DNA of 64,000 bases from Siderastrea siderea (GCA_964030785.1 OZ034975.1:17895142-17959141), one strand, 5' to 3'; positions 30,464 to 43,189 are shown, numbered from the stretch's first letter. A program made the numbers and translations. The notes: generated from the letters alone by a model not told the origin.

Positions 30464-33400
30464 ATGGATTTAACAACGAAATTAGTTCAAATCGTCACGG
30501 AGTACTGGTTTACATTCGCCATTGCTCCAATCGTCGCACTTGTGTTATTTCACTTCGGAACAAAGCATTCTCGCCAACTCAGGCCTTACAGTCATTTGCC
30601 CGGGCCAAAACCTTGGCCGTTCCTAAACCGTTTGCCAGATACGATCAAGGCGCGAGGTCAGATCCATGTGACATTCGACTGGTATTACAAGAAGTATGGC
30701 AAGCTCTTCGTCATGAGTAGCTCGAATGTCGCATTCGGTGTGTCGGATCCCGAGATGATTAAACAAATCATGGTCAAAGACTTCGATTCTTTTTGCGATC
30801 GAGTGGTAAGTTAGCGTTATATCTGAAACGTCTTGTAGATAACATAATTAAAGAAAGAGAACAAACGCCACGACTCAGGTGGATTTGTCCAAGTATGGCA
30901 GTGTATACTAATTATTCGAGTTTGACTTCGGAAAATCGGGAATGTTGGAATTGTGGACCTATGAATGTTACAATTTAAACCTCGTGGCTAATGTTTCAAT
31001 TTTGGACGTGTCCAAGTTAGCAGTGGACAGTAATATCAAGTTTTGACGAACAAGCCTTTAGAAAATAAGGACCTTCGGGTGTCCGGAATTGTAGCCAGAT
31101 TTCCGGTTGTGAAAAAGGTGCATTTTCTTGTTGCTGTACGCACTGATGACACACCTCAGAATGTGACGCTTACTGAATGCGATTACGTTTTTCTTTCTGA
31201 ACTTTCACCAGCTGCATTAATTAATTAATTAATTAATTAATTTGTTTGTTTGTTTGTTTGTTTTTTAATTCATTTATTCTTTTTCGTTTTTTCTTTTTTT
31301 TTCTTTTGTTACTTTGTAGACTTTATTTGAGTTTCCTCCACCCCTGGATAGTTTAGTCAGTACCGTCAGAGGAGAAAAATGGCGTCGTATTCGCACTATC
31401 CTGTCCCCTTCTTTCAGCGCTTTGAAGCTGAAGCGGATGGTTCCGTTAATGAACCAGGCTTGCGACACGTTTATGACAAAGCTGGAAAACGTGGCGGATC
31501 GGGAAGAAAGCTGCGACATTCATAAGTGATCAATTCTTTAATGTTTGTCGGGTTACTTTAACTGATTTGCTCTACGCTATGGAGAAGTTGAAACTGTCTT
31601 TTCGTAATTGCAAAGTTTTTTCCTAAAATTAAATCAGACATTGAATTTTATATGTAAAGTGAAAGTGCTTCGCATTTTTCACATTGATAAATTCAATGAT
31701 TCATAATGATTGTCTGAGTCACTGATCGATCTGTTGATTAACTGAATGACTGATTGATGGATCGATCGATCGATCAATTGATTGGCTCATTATCATTGGG
31801 TAATTTGGAAGGAGGACTGCAGGAATTAAGGAAGGCAGATGGATGGATAGAAGAGATGTATGTGATTGAAGTATATATATGTCAAAAAACGAGCAAACAA
31901 GCTTGATCCTTTCAACCTTTATTAACTGACCGTGCCTTTTGATTGTCACTTAGATATATCCAGTCACTGACCTTTGACATCATCTTGTCGACTGCTTTTG
32001 GCATCCAGTCAGAATGCCAAACAAATCTAGATGATCCGGTCATGGCCCAAGTCCGTGATGCTCTTCGGTTCAGACCTTTGTCCATGGCGATAATTGGCTT
32101 TTGTCTGCTTCTTCCTTATGGCAAACAAATGCTGACAATTTTGTCCCCTTGGTTGTTCCAAAACTTGCAAGGCATTTTGAATGTCGCAGATCAAGTGATA
32201 AGTGTATCGAAGGAACAAGAGGAGCTCACAGAAAAGGTACACTTGTCTTTCTGTAGATCCCTGCAGGTGTTTACAATATGACGCAGCTTGGTTCTGGTAA
32301 GGGCTATCGCACAGAGACGGCATGTTTTGCTGTTGTTGTTGTTTTCTGGAATAAAGTTGATTCCTGGAGGTGACGAAGGAAAAGAGAGTACATATGAGTT
32401 GATGTATCCTTATCTTACGGCAATCTACTTGTGCAATTTGAACGGCTTTGCGTCTGCTCTTTCCATTTGCAGCCTGGTTCGATAAGATTTACCTTTTCTT
32501 TGGTTACAAAATGCACATATGCTTTGGAATACGAATTCAAACCAGACACGTCCATGGGACCGTTGGTCCATCTCTTTTTAAAAGCATTCGGGCAAGATTT
32601 GAAGAGACAAAGTGGTATTAAGGCATGGGTCGCACTAGAGCAAATTCTCAAAATTTCTGGCAAAAGCGAAGGCAAAACTTTGAAACCGCAACCGGAAAGC
32701 AAAATTTTTGCAGTGAATTACGTAGTTTTTATTGAATACACCTAACGTAACCTCAACTGAAGTATACCAATTGCACACAAGAGTAAAAACCCAAACTGCG
32801 TCCTGTTGAATTGAAGGTTTGGCCATTATTAATATGATTTAAAAAACCTGCAAAAGCTTTTCTTGTTGAGCATCTTGTATGCAAGAAACGAATCTTGTTC
32901 GTGGTCAGTTCTTCGGCCTGTGTGATCATGTTGTGATGTTTCGACTTTTAGGATCCAACGGTACCACAGCAATTTTTTCGCGAACAGTTAAACGTAACAA
33001 ATACCACATTAAGCCACAGTTAAAACAAGTACTGGGCGCGAACATAAGATGTGCGCTTATAAATTGTGCCGTAAATGCTCTATTTTTTTCTTCCATTGAC
33101 AACCGTTTACAGTTGCTGCTGTGATTCCTATTGTTCAACTCGATTTTTCCAAAATCTGCCTGCCCCACCCAAACGCTACGGCTTCTTTGATGTTTTTGCC
33201 GATTTTCAAAGTTAGGGTCGCACTAGGAAGATTACGCTGTTGACAGATTTTGACCGCAAAGTCAATAAACTTTCGCAAAAATTTGCCAAGTACGACCCAT
33301 GCCTATATCCCGTAATAGTACTCCGATGTAATGGTTGCAATTGCCCTATATCATCTTTTGTAAAATGTGAGTGAGATTGTGAAATCATGTGAAATGTATG

Positions 33401-34972
33401 AGAAAGAGACCAAACGAGACGAAACGAGCGTTCAAACTTCCATCGATTGTTAAGCAGATCTTTTCTCAAACACGCCAGAACCCGAGCCGAGAGTTTATAA
33501 GTTTGCGGACTAAATAATTACGAGTCATGGAGGCTTTTATCCTGTGGATCTCAAACACCGTTCCTTTGTTTCAGAACTTATTGGAGCTGATGCTAAAGGC
33601 CAACACACCAGGAGGCAAAAAACTCAGTGATGATGAAATTGCTGCTCAGGCCATCGGCTTCTTACTCGCAGGTTCAGACACGACAAGTGTGACTCTCAGC
33701 TTGACTTGTTTCTATCTGGCTATGAACCCGGAAGTGCAGGAAAAACTAAAACACGAGATCGATAGTGTGTGGACTGATGAGCATGAGATGCCTTCCTATG
33801 AGACAGTGCGTGAACTGCCTTATCTTGATATGGTGATAGCTGAGACACTTCGACTTCACCCAACAGGTTAGTAGCAGCTCTTGTCTTGAAAATCGTTTAG
33901 AATTTGTCTAACTTTTTTGTTACTGCTTAAAGTTTGCCCACACGTTTTTAATTTTGGGATGTAAATATTGCCCTTGAAAGAAACAAACGTTGTTCTTATT
34001 TGGCCTGTTCATCGTCTGTTTACGATGTTTGTATCAACCTGAAAATTTCTTCATTACCGTCGAAGACACTCTAAAATTTTGCTTGGATTAGAGATTAGCA
34101 GAAATGTATCATGTGACACTTACCGAGATCGCAATATCCATTTGTCGAATGTCGCCTGTAACAATCACTTCTAAGCCCACACCAGCAATAGTTGCCATAA
34201 CAACAACAGCAATTGAACCAAAACAGCAGTAACACAAGCTGCAACAAAATCTGCAACAAACGTAACATCACTAGCAATATCAACATGAGAAGCAGTTATA
34301 ATAACAGTAGCATAAAAACTTTGGCAATGGAAGCAACAACCACAATAAAAAATTCTGGTTAACAACTAGAGAACGTTTTCATGGGACAGATTTCAGTCCC
34401 TCTGAAGGTTGTTTTTAAAAGGCTGTGGACATGTACTTTCTTTGCCACCTGCTTTGTCAATAATAAGTAATTCTTGCATGAAAGAGGCTAAACTTACTGA
34501 CGAAAACACAGAGCGAAAACTCTGACCGTCAGCCTACTCTGCCTTTATTAAACTGAAAGTAATTCCCAGTTTTCTTTCCGCTTTAGTTCCTTTTCTCATG
34601 CGCGAGTGTGTACATGAATGCAAGGTGAAGGAGCTGACAATCCCTAAAGGCGGACAGATCTTTATCCCCATTTACAGCATTCATCGAGATCCAACCATCT
34701 GGCCCAATCCAGAAAAATATGATCCAGAAAGATTTTCTCCCGAGGCCAAGCAGTCTCGTGACCCGTATCTGTATCTCCCATTCGGAAGCGGTCCTCGCAA
34801 CTGCATTGGTATGAGGTTTGCACAGATGGAGTTGAAACTTGTGTTGGCAAGAATTTTGAAAAAATACAAGCTGGAAGTGGCGGCCGATACAGTCATCCCT
34901 CCTCGCGTTAAAACCAATATCACTCTTGTAATTGATGGCGGGGTTAATCTTAAATTGAAATCACGATGTTAA
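30464..34972 (+). CDS. Cytochrome P450, CYP3-clan-like (5 exons, 502 aa), intact
   Basis: Exons 30464-30805, 31320-31525, 31954-32236, 33575-33866 and 34587-34972 all have GT-AG borders and join into 503 codons including the stop. Landmarks: N-terminal membrane anchor (about 15-32), HLPGPKPWPF hinge (about 45-54), WRRIR helix C (135-139), I-helix AGSDTTS (309-315), ExxR in ETLRL (367-370), PERF (421-424) and heme loop FGSGPRNCIG with Cys447. FGSGPRNCIGMRFA and the LQLM-like NLLELML region match CYP3 and thromboxane-synthase-type P450s. Expected role: NADPH-P450-reductase-dependent monooxygenase on the ER membrane acting on lipophilic substrates; the substrate is not deducible. Polyadenylation-type aataaa signals occur near 35545. 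It is the only intact copy of three in this window. Confidence 0.93.
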
Positions 34973-35648
34973 TCATGCAAATTATAAAGCTGTCAGTATG
35001 TTGCTCTCCTAGTCCCAGATAGGTGTATATATCCGACCCTGTTTGGATGAGCGGTAGTGCAGTGGTTTAAGTGGGACCGACTTTCACCCGGACATGCCAT
35101 CTTGTTTGTTTGTTTGTATGTTTGTTTGTTTTGTTTTTGTTTCGGTTTGTTCGGTTTGGCTTAGAATCTTTACTCCTCATTGTCTCCCTAGGTCCCTAAA
35201 CAAGGTTTGGTGGATGGGCGGGGGGGGAGGGGGAGGGGGAGGGGGAGGGTAACTTTGCACCGCACCTGCATACAATCCAGGAAGAAGTGATAATCCTACC
35301 TTCTTCATGCTACAGAAATGAAGTTAAGCTCCTACCACATTGGCGCCTGCAGCCCGTGTGCGATCACATCTTACCTTTTACTTGGCCATATATTTTCCAC
35401 TAATTGCACATTTCTGTCAATTTTACGGCTGACTTTATTTGAGTGAACGTGTAATTGTTTCCTGGTGGTATTGGCTTTAGTTTTGTTATGACGGTGTTTA
35501 GTGAAATAACTTATGAGAAAAAATGTAAAGCCAAACAAACTCGCAATAAAGACATATCTAATAAAGAAGAATTTTTACTAGTGTAGTCCTCAAAGAGGTC
35601 CTCGAAAATAAATAAAACTAAATACGAAATCTTCGGCAACAGTATAAA
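34973..35648. other. 3' flank of the P450; no further gene
   Basis: Holds a (gttt) run near 35105-35150, a G-rich (ggggga) run at 35219-35250 and two aataaa signals near 35545 and 35560. Confidence 0.5.
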
Positions 35649-36196
35649 TTAACCCTATTTAGCCTGGGGGCGGGGACACATTGTGCCCGCGCTGACTTTT
35701 GACGAAATACAACTTTTAAACTGCTGGACGACTAATAACCAAATCCCGTGACTTTTCTAAAATTTATCAGAGAAAAATTTTCTGTGTCGATGACGTGTCT
35801 AAGATGATTGACGTTTCCATAGCAACCGTCTACTCAGAAGTGTCTTTTGACTGTTTTCTGTCTTTTTTATCCTTCGTTTGTAAGAAGAAGAGAGTCATGT
35901 ACTTTTGTGTGCATTTTTTGATTAGGTATGTTTAGAACAGATTTATATATTTTTCGATGTCGTCATTGTCAACTGTATGACTGCCGGCTTGGGATTCAAG
36001 ATGGGGGTCTCAAAATTCAAAATGGCTGGTTTGGGACGTCATTGTGATTTTGTTAAGCTAATGACGTGCTAAAAACGTGTCAAGTTTCACTACAAGAGCG
36101 TTAATACCTCTCGAGACCTAGGCTCAGAGATATACCCCCCCACCCTCCCCCAGGCTCAGAAACTCAAAAAAAAACACCCAGGCAAAATGGGGTTAA
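35649..36196. mobile_element. TTAA-flanked TIR element (piggyBac/Kolobok-type MITE)
   Basis: The left end ttaaccctatttagcctggg is mirrored by cccaggcaaaatggggttaa, with TTAA at both edges. About 540 bp, no coding capacity. TTAA duplication is typical of piggyBac and Kolobok elements; CCC-starting ends favour piggyBac-like. Confidence 0.7.
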
Positions 36197-36954
36197 GGAC
36201 GAAGCTCTATTCTTTTAGATAAAAAATCGACTCGGACAAATCAATCGATTTACTAGGCAAAAATAATACAATTATGATCAATACAATTCAATAAGATGGC
36301 CTAACAGATTACGGGAAAGACTGCACTTGAGGTAGTTAATAAGTTTTTATTGTTATACGCAAATAAAGTATCTAAATATGTACATAACGGAGGTAGCGAT
36401 GGTAGTACTGTTTCCAACGTCTACTGGTAGAGAGTTCCAATCTAATCTGGGCTATTATTCCTTTCTGCTAGCTACATCTGTCGTTTTTTAGGCGAATCTT
36501 GAGACAGCTCTAATATTTTTCATAACTTCGGGACAGATTCCGCTACATTTAATAAAATCTCCAAAACCTTCTCATTATTTCTATTGAAGCCTCCTCTTCA
36601 AAAGTCACGTGCGTACTATTCAAAAAGCAGTAGTACGTTCGTAAACTCTGCAAAACATACGCGCTCTTAGTCGTTTTCAAAAGGGTTTTTACCTATTGTT
36701 TGGCTGCCTGGCGCCCTTATTTCCTTTAAATGTTTTCGCTGCCACGCAGAAATGTCCCGGATGTGTCGCAACATTCTGGGCGATGTAAAAATCAAGAACG
36801 ATCTGCCTAATATCAGCCGACCCAAGTGTCAAGTTTACCCTGTATTCAACAAAATGTTGGCAAAGTTGATTCAGATCGAGTTAAAAAATGACAATTGTTT
36901 TCTTCATTTATTACATTGAACATTAGTGAGTAAAAAAGAACTTAAAGGGTTAAA
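36197..36954. other. Intergenic; probable decayed LINE sequence
   Basis: No open frame of note. The stretch leads into the LINE zinc-knuckle remnant and may be its upstream, decayed part. Confidence 0.35.
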
Positions 36955-37195
36955 ATCGATCAAACGATCGATGTTTCTTTTGTAAACGCCCTGAATCCTT
37001 AGAACATGCGTTTCTCGAATGCTCTGCTGACACCAATTTTTAACAATGAACATAACACTGACCATGTTTAACCTGTTCAGTGAACAACTCCTTTTCAGGG
37101 ATAATTACAATCTGTCCCCAGACAGCATTCCAAGACGAAGTCGAAAATTTACATGGAATCTTTGCAGTATTAGCCCAAATATATTTTTATTCATG
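36955..37195 (+). mobile_element. LINE reverse-transcriptase C-terminal remnant (zinc knuckle)
   Basis: One frame reads CFFCKRPESLEHAFLEC, a CX2CX7HX4C knuckle of the kind found C-terminal to LINE reverse transcriptases, followed after a stop and frame change by FSEQLLFRDNYNL-like text and RSRKFTWNLCSI. Stops interrupt it. No reverse-transcriptase core remains. Confidence 0.6.
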
Positions 37196-37810
37196 TAAAA
37201 TGACGGAAAAGATCCGTGAATTAAGTGAAATATAAAACAAAAACTTTTAACTCCCCAGTCGTAAAACTAAATAAAAATGTACGTCCTTCAATGATTTTTT
37301 TTTTTTAGTTGAGCATTGTATGTAATTTTCAGTAGTATTATTTCTTCCTTGTGTATAGTAAAGTGTAAAGAAATCCGTGTAATGAAATTTATTTTAAAAA
37401 AAACAAATTCAGAAGAAGAGTACTTGCAGAAAGACGTTCCTTCATTGCCTGCAGAAGCGGACGGTCAAGAGAATAGATTGGAAGACGACTCTGAAAACGA
37501 AGAGGGCTAGTATGTTTTGTTGACGCAAGGCCTATGCTTAGTTCCTCTGCTCGACTCTCTCCTCTGCAGAGGCTCCTTCATGACAGAATTACGACAGTTG
37601 AATACCGCTAAGAGAGTCTTAATAATAGCTTGATATTAAAATACCTTAAGCTTAAATTCCGACAAGGCTTGTGCTGTTTTCTTGAATTTGCGAAGTAACG
37701 TAAGCATCGTTGAAACAATGACAGAAGGCATTCTGAAATGGAGACAGGTACAGGCGACACATTCAAAAATATGGCGAATCAACTTTGATTTGATTAATCG
37801 TTCGTTAGGG

Positions 37811-38748
37811 AAGGTACGTTTTTTCTTGGGGGGGGAGGGCTGGGGAATTTTGGGATTTTTTTTCCCAAACAAGTGTTGGCCCTCCCTTGCGTTTTAATGA
37901 AAACACTCCTGACCCCCCACCTTTAGGTGACTGACAAAAGTGCGACCCTCCCCTCATTACTACATGGTATGTTCCATGCTGTTGAAACCTCAGAACGTTT
38001 CGCTTGTGAACGCAAAGTGTTTGAATATGAATATATCTCGATATTGAATGTGTGCACGCTGGAACAAAGAAAATGCGAACAATCAGTGTGGGATATTTAC
38101 GTTTTATAGCTGAAGTTTGAATATAGAAGTATTTGAGTATTATAAAAGTTTTCAACATAAAATATCTAAGGGAAAATACACGCGCTTCTTTCTCCGACTA
38201 GTCGGCATTGCTGTTGGTTATTTTAACAGAAAGGTTTATTTGTTTAGCATGCGAAATCTGCCTCTCAAAAACAAATATTTCATACATTTCCGACGGGGTA
38301 GAGCGCATTGTTGGATCTACTAGTAACTCTTCAGAACTAAACGACTCAGGAGATCAGGCAGCGGATAGCTAACAGCAAGAAGCTGAAGAAACGATACCTG
38401 AGTCAAGTACTTCTCGATACGGACGCAAAAGGAGACGAGTCCTCCGAGAAAAACTATGTGCCATGGCATAATATACATGTACAAATGCAACCTAGTAACT
38501 AGAACAAAACACCAAATTAAATCAAAGTAGGTGAAAACAAAAACTTAATCTGTAAGAAAAATGGAAAGCAACTGCATCACAAAAATTCTCATTAAAAAAT
38601 TCCGGAAAAGATGTGTGACCCTCCCTTGAATAGCTCACATGAGGTATGGCCCTCCCCTTTTGGTGCTCACTTTCACTAATGACCCTCCCCTCTGAGGCCC
38701 CAGCCCTCCCCCCCCCCCCCCCCCAAGAAAAAACGTACCTTCCTTTAT
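37811..38748. mobile_element. About 0.94-kb TIR element with poly-G/poly-C ends
   Basis: ggaaggtacgttttttcttg then a G-run and agggctgggg at the left is mirrored by ccccagccct, a C-run and aagaaaaaacgtaccttcc at the right. The subterminal zones carry repeated gaccctcccc/ggccctccc phrases on both sides. Its open frames are short, with no transposase recognised. Confidence 0.7.
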
Positions 38749-38984
38749 TATCTTTGGCCTACTCGCGAATGTAAAACAGTAGTTTTTCTCAAAGGTTGCT
38801 TAACACATGCATATTTTTAGAGGTTGCATTTTGAGAGGTTCTAGTTACCGGGGGTTCCGGTAAACGGGAGTCAACTGTATTAGGATGGAGATGTACACTA
38901 TCAAGCCGCTAGTAAAATTTGTCGCTCCTGGTTACGGAAAGAGTTTAAATGGACACAGAAAAGCACAGCGCGATTGATATCATG

Positions 38985-39190
38985 AAAATTACTCTCAATT
39001 TGCAATTTGCTCCCTTTACCAAAGATGTTTTTCAATATCTGTCAAAAATAGTGCGTGACCGCAAATGATGACAAGTGAAAGCTGGACCAACAGCTGCAAG
39101 ATGGATCTTTCTTCATTGGACATTTGCCATCGAAGGCATTCTATATAAAGCTTAGTCAGGACTGAACTATCAAGGCAGAAGGGGTTCAAC
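38985..39190 (-). pseudogene. Decayed fragment of a class C GPCR
   Basis: The minus frame reads ECLRWQMSNEERSI, then QLSLVIICGHALF and, after frame damage, EQIAN-E. This parallels the intact GPCR at 53374-56061 (ECPQGQMPDEGRSK, LALVIIFSAILY, KVANRELSLI): the end of the cysteine-rich domain, first transmembrane helix and first loop. A deletion has removed the residues between GRS and the helix. The DNA also matches (gcaatttgctccctttacca versus gatttgccacttttacca). The match is local; nothing else of the receptor was seen nearby. Confidence 0.65.
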
Positions 39191-40956
39191 TTGTCGATCA
39201 AGAGTAATCGCGTGAACTCGCCTGTCGCCGTTACGAACTCTCAAATATGGAGTTAAAGCTTTGGGCTGATATAAGAACTTTGGATCCAGAAAAAAAACGT
39301 TAGATCCCGAGTAAATCCTGAGTAAAATCTTTCACCCCAGCATCCGGAGTAAAAACTTAAAATCCAGAGTAAAGAAAAATGGTTGGATCCAGCTTGAAAA
39401 CTTTGACGAAGATAACATTAACACTAAATACGAAATTCTGGAATGCGTGATAAAACTTAAGGTACAAACTTCTTTTTGGATTGTTGTTTTCAAGCAAACG
39501 TATATTTATATTTTCCATTTACAATGCCGTAGTTAAAGGCCAACGTAATAGGAAAACAAGTTCGCTCGCGTGACTTGAGTGAATCCCTCGTGACTAAAGA
39601 TGCTGTGTGATTGAATCGCTGTTCAAATCAGTTTCTCTAAATACGTACCCGTTTCCAGATGCTTCCATTTCATAGCTTGATAAATCGTTTTAACGTTCGA
39701 ATCTAACTTCAGATTAAGCAACGACATCTTAAGGTACAGACATGGGTTTAATAACGGAATTGGTCCGCATCTTTACAGAGCACCGGTTTACATTCGCCAT
39801 TGCTCCAATAATTGCACTTCTGTTGTTTCGCTTCGTAACAAGGCGTTCTCGCCAACTCAAACCTTACAGTCATTTACCTGGGCCTAAACCATGGCCGTTC
39901 CTAGGCAATTTGCGATAAAAGCGCAACGTCACGGCTATTTCCTTTTCGATAAGTATTACAAGAAGTACGGCAAGCTCTTTGTGATGAGTGGTAGTTCGAA
40001 AGTTACATTCTTTGTGTCGAATCCTGAGATGATTAAACAGATCCTGGTCAAAGACTTCGATTCGTTTTGTGATAAAGTGGTAAGTTAGCATTTTATCTGA
40101 TATGTTTGTGCATAATATAATTAGAGAAAGTGAATTATTAATATTAAGAAAAAGGTGGTTATTGATCATTGTGGTAGGTACAGTTATGTCAAAGTGTATT
40201 ATCGTTGATCTAAAGAAGTACAGTGGTCACTCGAGTTGTAAATCGCAAAGTTTCGACTGCTTATTGCAAGTCTTCATCAGGCAATGAGGTTGACTGGTTA
40301 AGCGTCACCATCTCTATCACGATGGTTGGCTGTGATTTGTAGGGTTTCAATCTGAACGCTTGTTCAAACCCATATATATGACTGCGACGATCGCAGTAAC
40401 ACATATGGTAACACTAGCAAGAAGCATTCGAAACGTCGCAATTTACAAGTCAAGTGACCGCGTCGTGGTTAAGATAATACACTTCATTATTATTGTGAAG
40501 TATGTTGTCATGACTACAACACCACAACTTTGGATCTGTCCAAGTGTGGCATTCCACACCAACAGCCTAGATGACTTTTACTTTAAAGTGTTATGGGAAT
40601 TAAATTTTTACAGTTCACAGTAAAAATACTCATTCTCGTTAAAAGTGTTTTAGAGCCCTAATATTTAATAATAACTGTTATAAAAGAAACTGTTGCAGTT
40701 AATTGTTACAATGCGTCCTAATAGAGATCTTTCACATAACTCCAACAAGAGCCACTATGGTGCAAAAGTCCACTAAATATGTAAAATACACGGTTTGTTT
40801 TCCCATGGGTAACTTTTCCTTTATTTGCTGCACGCACGAATAGTACCATCAAATAAAACACGAATTGTGTGACAAAAAGCATTTTATTTTCAGCGTTTTC
40901 GTTTACAACTGAAAAAAAATGAACAAAAGGACATTGGCAGTTCAATATTTCGCATG

Positions 40957-41336
40957 TTTAGTCCTCGTCGCTACTGTCGCTGTCGAATTTATCTAGGATG
41001 CGTTCTATTTAAGTCATCATTTTCACAGCCTTGCCACACATCTCCGTGTGCGCCTTGTGGGCCTCCTCCGATTTCCGCTGTCGCTTCCTGGAGCGCTTTT
41101 TCTTAGGTTTGTCCTGTTTTGGCTCAGGCGATGTGGGGTTGGCTTCCCCTGGGAGATCAGCATCGGCATCGGTGCCTGAACTATCTTCGTCAAGACATTT
41201 TGCCTTTATTGCCGTTAAAATTTCATCCCAGCCCGAGTTTTCGCTGTAGGCTTCTAGGACTATCTTTTGCTCAACTCCGGTTACCTGGTAGCGACGCTTT
41301 TTGGTTTTCTTAGACTTAGGCTCTATTGATATTTCT
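40957..41336 (-). pseudogene. Harbinger accessory (Myb/SANT-like) protein, 3' exon with a stop
   Basis: After an acceptor (tttgtgcag) the minus frame reads EISIEPKSKKTKKRRYQV, GVEQKIVLEAYSENSGWDEI and then a basic tract KPKKKRSRKRQRKSEEAHK, a TAA after KMMT, and a further acidic tail DKFDSDSSDED. Length and composition fit the DNA-binding partner protein of PIF/Harbinger elements, though the Myb triplet itself is not visible here, so the assignment comes mostly from context. Confidence 0.5.
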
Positions 41337-41407
41337 GCACAAAAAAATAAAATAAAATAAAATTAGAAAGAAAGTCCGGGGAGATGTTTTAGTGTTGTAA
41401 CTGACGA

Positions 41408-41800
41408 ATGCCTACCTTGTGTTACAGGCTGTTCGTCGTCCTCATCAATGATGCAGGTAATTTTAATTTAATGGAGAGAATTGGACCAGGTACAAATAAC
41501 GATATACCTCTAGATGTTGTACTTCTAGCAGACAAGGGATATGGGGATATCCCTCCTCTGTTAACCCCTTTTCGGGCTGCTCAGATTAGACGTTTGCCGA
41601 GACATGTGCAAAGAATGGCAAGAAGATTTAACCGAAGGCTTTCAAGATGTAGAATAATAATTGAACACACGATAAAGCATGTAAAAACCTATCAGGCTAT
41701 AGGGGGTATATGGCGTCACCCAAGATGGTTTCAACCAATAGTCGTAGAGCTCTGCACTTTCCTGGATCAGCGCCATGTGGTACTTTTTGATGATGTGTGA
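41408..41800 (+). pseudogene. PIF/Harbinger transposase fragment (C-terminal DDE_Tnp_4 part)
   Basis: The frame has DVVLLADKGYGDIPPLLTPF, which holds the second catalytic Asp (LLADKGY), RRFNRRLSRCRIIIEHTIKH with the catalytic Glu, and an IGGIWRHPRWFQPIVVEL tail. The N-terminal DNA-binding part and the first catalytic Asp are absent. A splice-like acceptor (ttgtgttacag) precedes the domain. The enzyme would be inactive. Confidence 0.8.
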
Positions 41801-42539
41801 TGACTGATATTGATATATGGAAACACACGCGAGTTGCATGTCTCTGAAACAAGTAATTTACAGATAAAACAAAAGAAAAATTTTGCCAATGTCCTTTTGT
41901 TCATTTTTTTTTACAGTTGTAAACGAAAACGCTGAAAATAAAATGCTTTTTGTCACACAATTCGTGTTTTATTTGATGGTACTATTCGTGCGTGCCGCAA
42001 ATAAAGGAAAAGTTACCCATGGGAAAACAAACCGTGTATTTTACATATTTAGTGGACTTTTGCACCATAGTGGCTCTTGTTGGAGTTATGTGAAAGATCT
42101 CTAATACAAAATAAATAAAATAAGTAAAACAATGTACATAAATGAAGTGTTCAGTTCATGAAGTTTTTTGATCCATAAAAGGGAAAAAAATCTATTTGTC
42201 TTAACATCACTCTTTTAGGATAAGAATAATTGTTAAATTTCAGTCGTTATTTTGATATTTTGAAGGGTTGAGATGTTCTCAACGTTACATTGGCTTGCAT
42301 TTTTTTGTAAGCTGTAGAGCAGACTTCTCCCCTCCTCCCCCCCCCCTCCCCGCCCATCACCCGTCGCTCTTTCCAGCCCTCTACCGCTTATATCACTCTG
42401 ACTAAAGAAAATCTTGTGTGGAATTTCGAATTTCAGACTGGTTTACGATTAATAGTAAAAAAATATACGGAACGACTGATCCTTACGGCAGTTAAAGAAA
42501 CGAAGACACAGAAGACGAAATACGTATTAAAGCAAAAAA

Positions 42540-43150
42540 ATGTATGAAACAAAAAATTGCCCGATATTTCGGTTTGCAAAACAAACCTTCTTCAGGGGCT
42601 ACAAAAGTAGAATGAGTAAATACGTTACAGGACCGTTAACATAAAAGTTTAAAAATTTAAAATAAATGAATATAATAGGTTGGTAGTTGAACAAGAAGTG
42701 TCATTAATGTAGCTCATCAAGTCTGTTTAATCCTCGCGGCTCAAGTGTCTTGGCCTTGTCAATTAAGTGTGCCTCACGTGCTTTTCTTACGGTGTCGTGG
42801 TTAGTATGTATTAGTTCCAAGGGAATGAGACGGATGTCGTTGACGGAGTGCCGGGGTAAGTTGAAATGTTCCGAAACAGGGGTTGGGTTAGCAAGCTGTT
42901 GATGATTTTGGACGGAACGACGATGTTCGCCAAAGCGTTCGTGAAGATGTCGTTTAGTCTCCCCAATGTATTGGCAAGGTAAGTTACGTGTAGCGCATTT
43001 TTTACATTCAATTAAATAAATAAGGTTTTTAGATTTACAAGTTAAAGTGTCTTTAATACGTCGTTCTTCGAATGTCTTGATTTTGGAAGTGTCTAAGTTG
43101 GCAATGTACACGCTAATTATGCAGTCTTTTCCTCGATGCTTTCGGACCAA
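42540..43150 (-). mobile_element. Penelope-like element 3' part with GIY-YIG endonuclease
   Basis: A 148-codon minus frame (42704-43150) reads NLIYLIECKKC, CQYIGETKRHLHERFGEHRR and VRKAREAHLIDKAKTLEPRG, with GIY-YIG elements (IYLIEC..., YIGET, R in ERF, E-H near RR) as in Penelope-like retroelements. The motif gcccgatatttcggtttgca at 42558 lies downstream of its stop and is shared with the remnant at 2513. The reverse transcriptase is not present. Confidence 0.75.
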
Positions 43151-43189
43151 AAGAGGTCTCGGGCGTTCGCCGAGTCACTGCATAGTGGA

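Larger units (their letters stand above)
40724..42101. mobile_element. PIF/Harbinger deletion derivative in intron 1 of the P450 pseudogene
   Basis: Long TIRs of about 220 bp start gagatctttcacataactcc and end with the inverse. The TIRs pair nearly perfectly inward to caatgtccttttgttcat. Flanking taata occurs at 40719-40723 and 42102-42106; depending on where the TIR is taken to start this is a 5-bp or a 3-bp (aat) duplication, and 3 bp is normal for PIF/Harbinger. It holds the C-terminal part of a DDE transposase (plus) and a lysine-rich second protein exon (minus), the usual two-gene layout. Confidence 0.85.

Noticed and set aside
35041..35095. Possible tRNA-like SINE head (gagcggtagtgcagtggttt)
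   Set aside because: The A-box-like part is weak and there is no B box or cloverleaf; not enough to call.
40718..42104. Two identical proteins encoded at 40718-40945 (-) and 41883-42104 (+)
   Set aside because: They are the same TIR sequence read from both ends of the Harbinger element, not genes.
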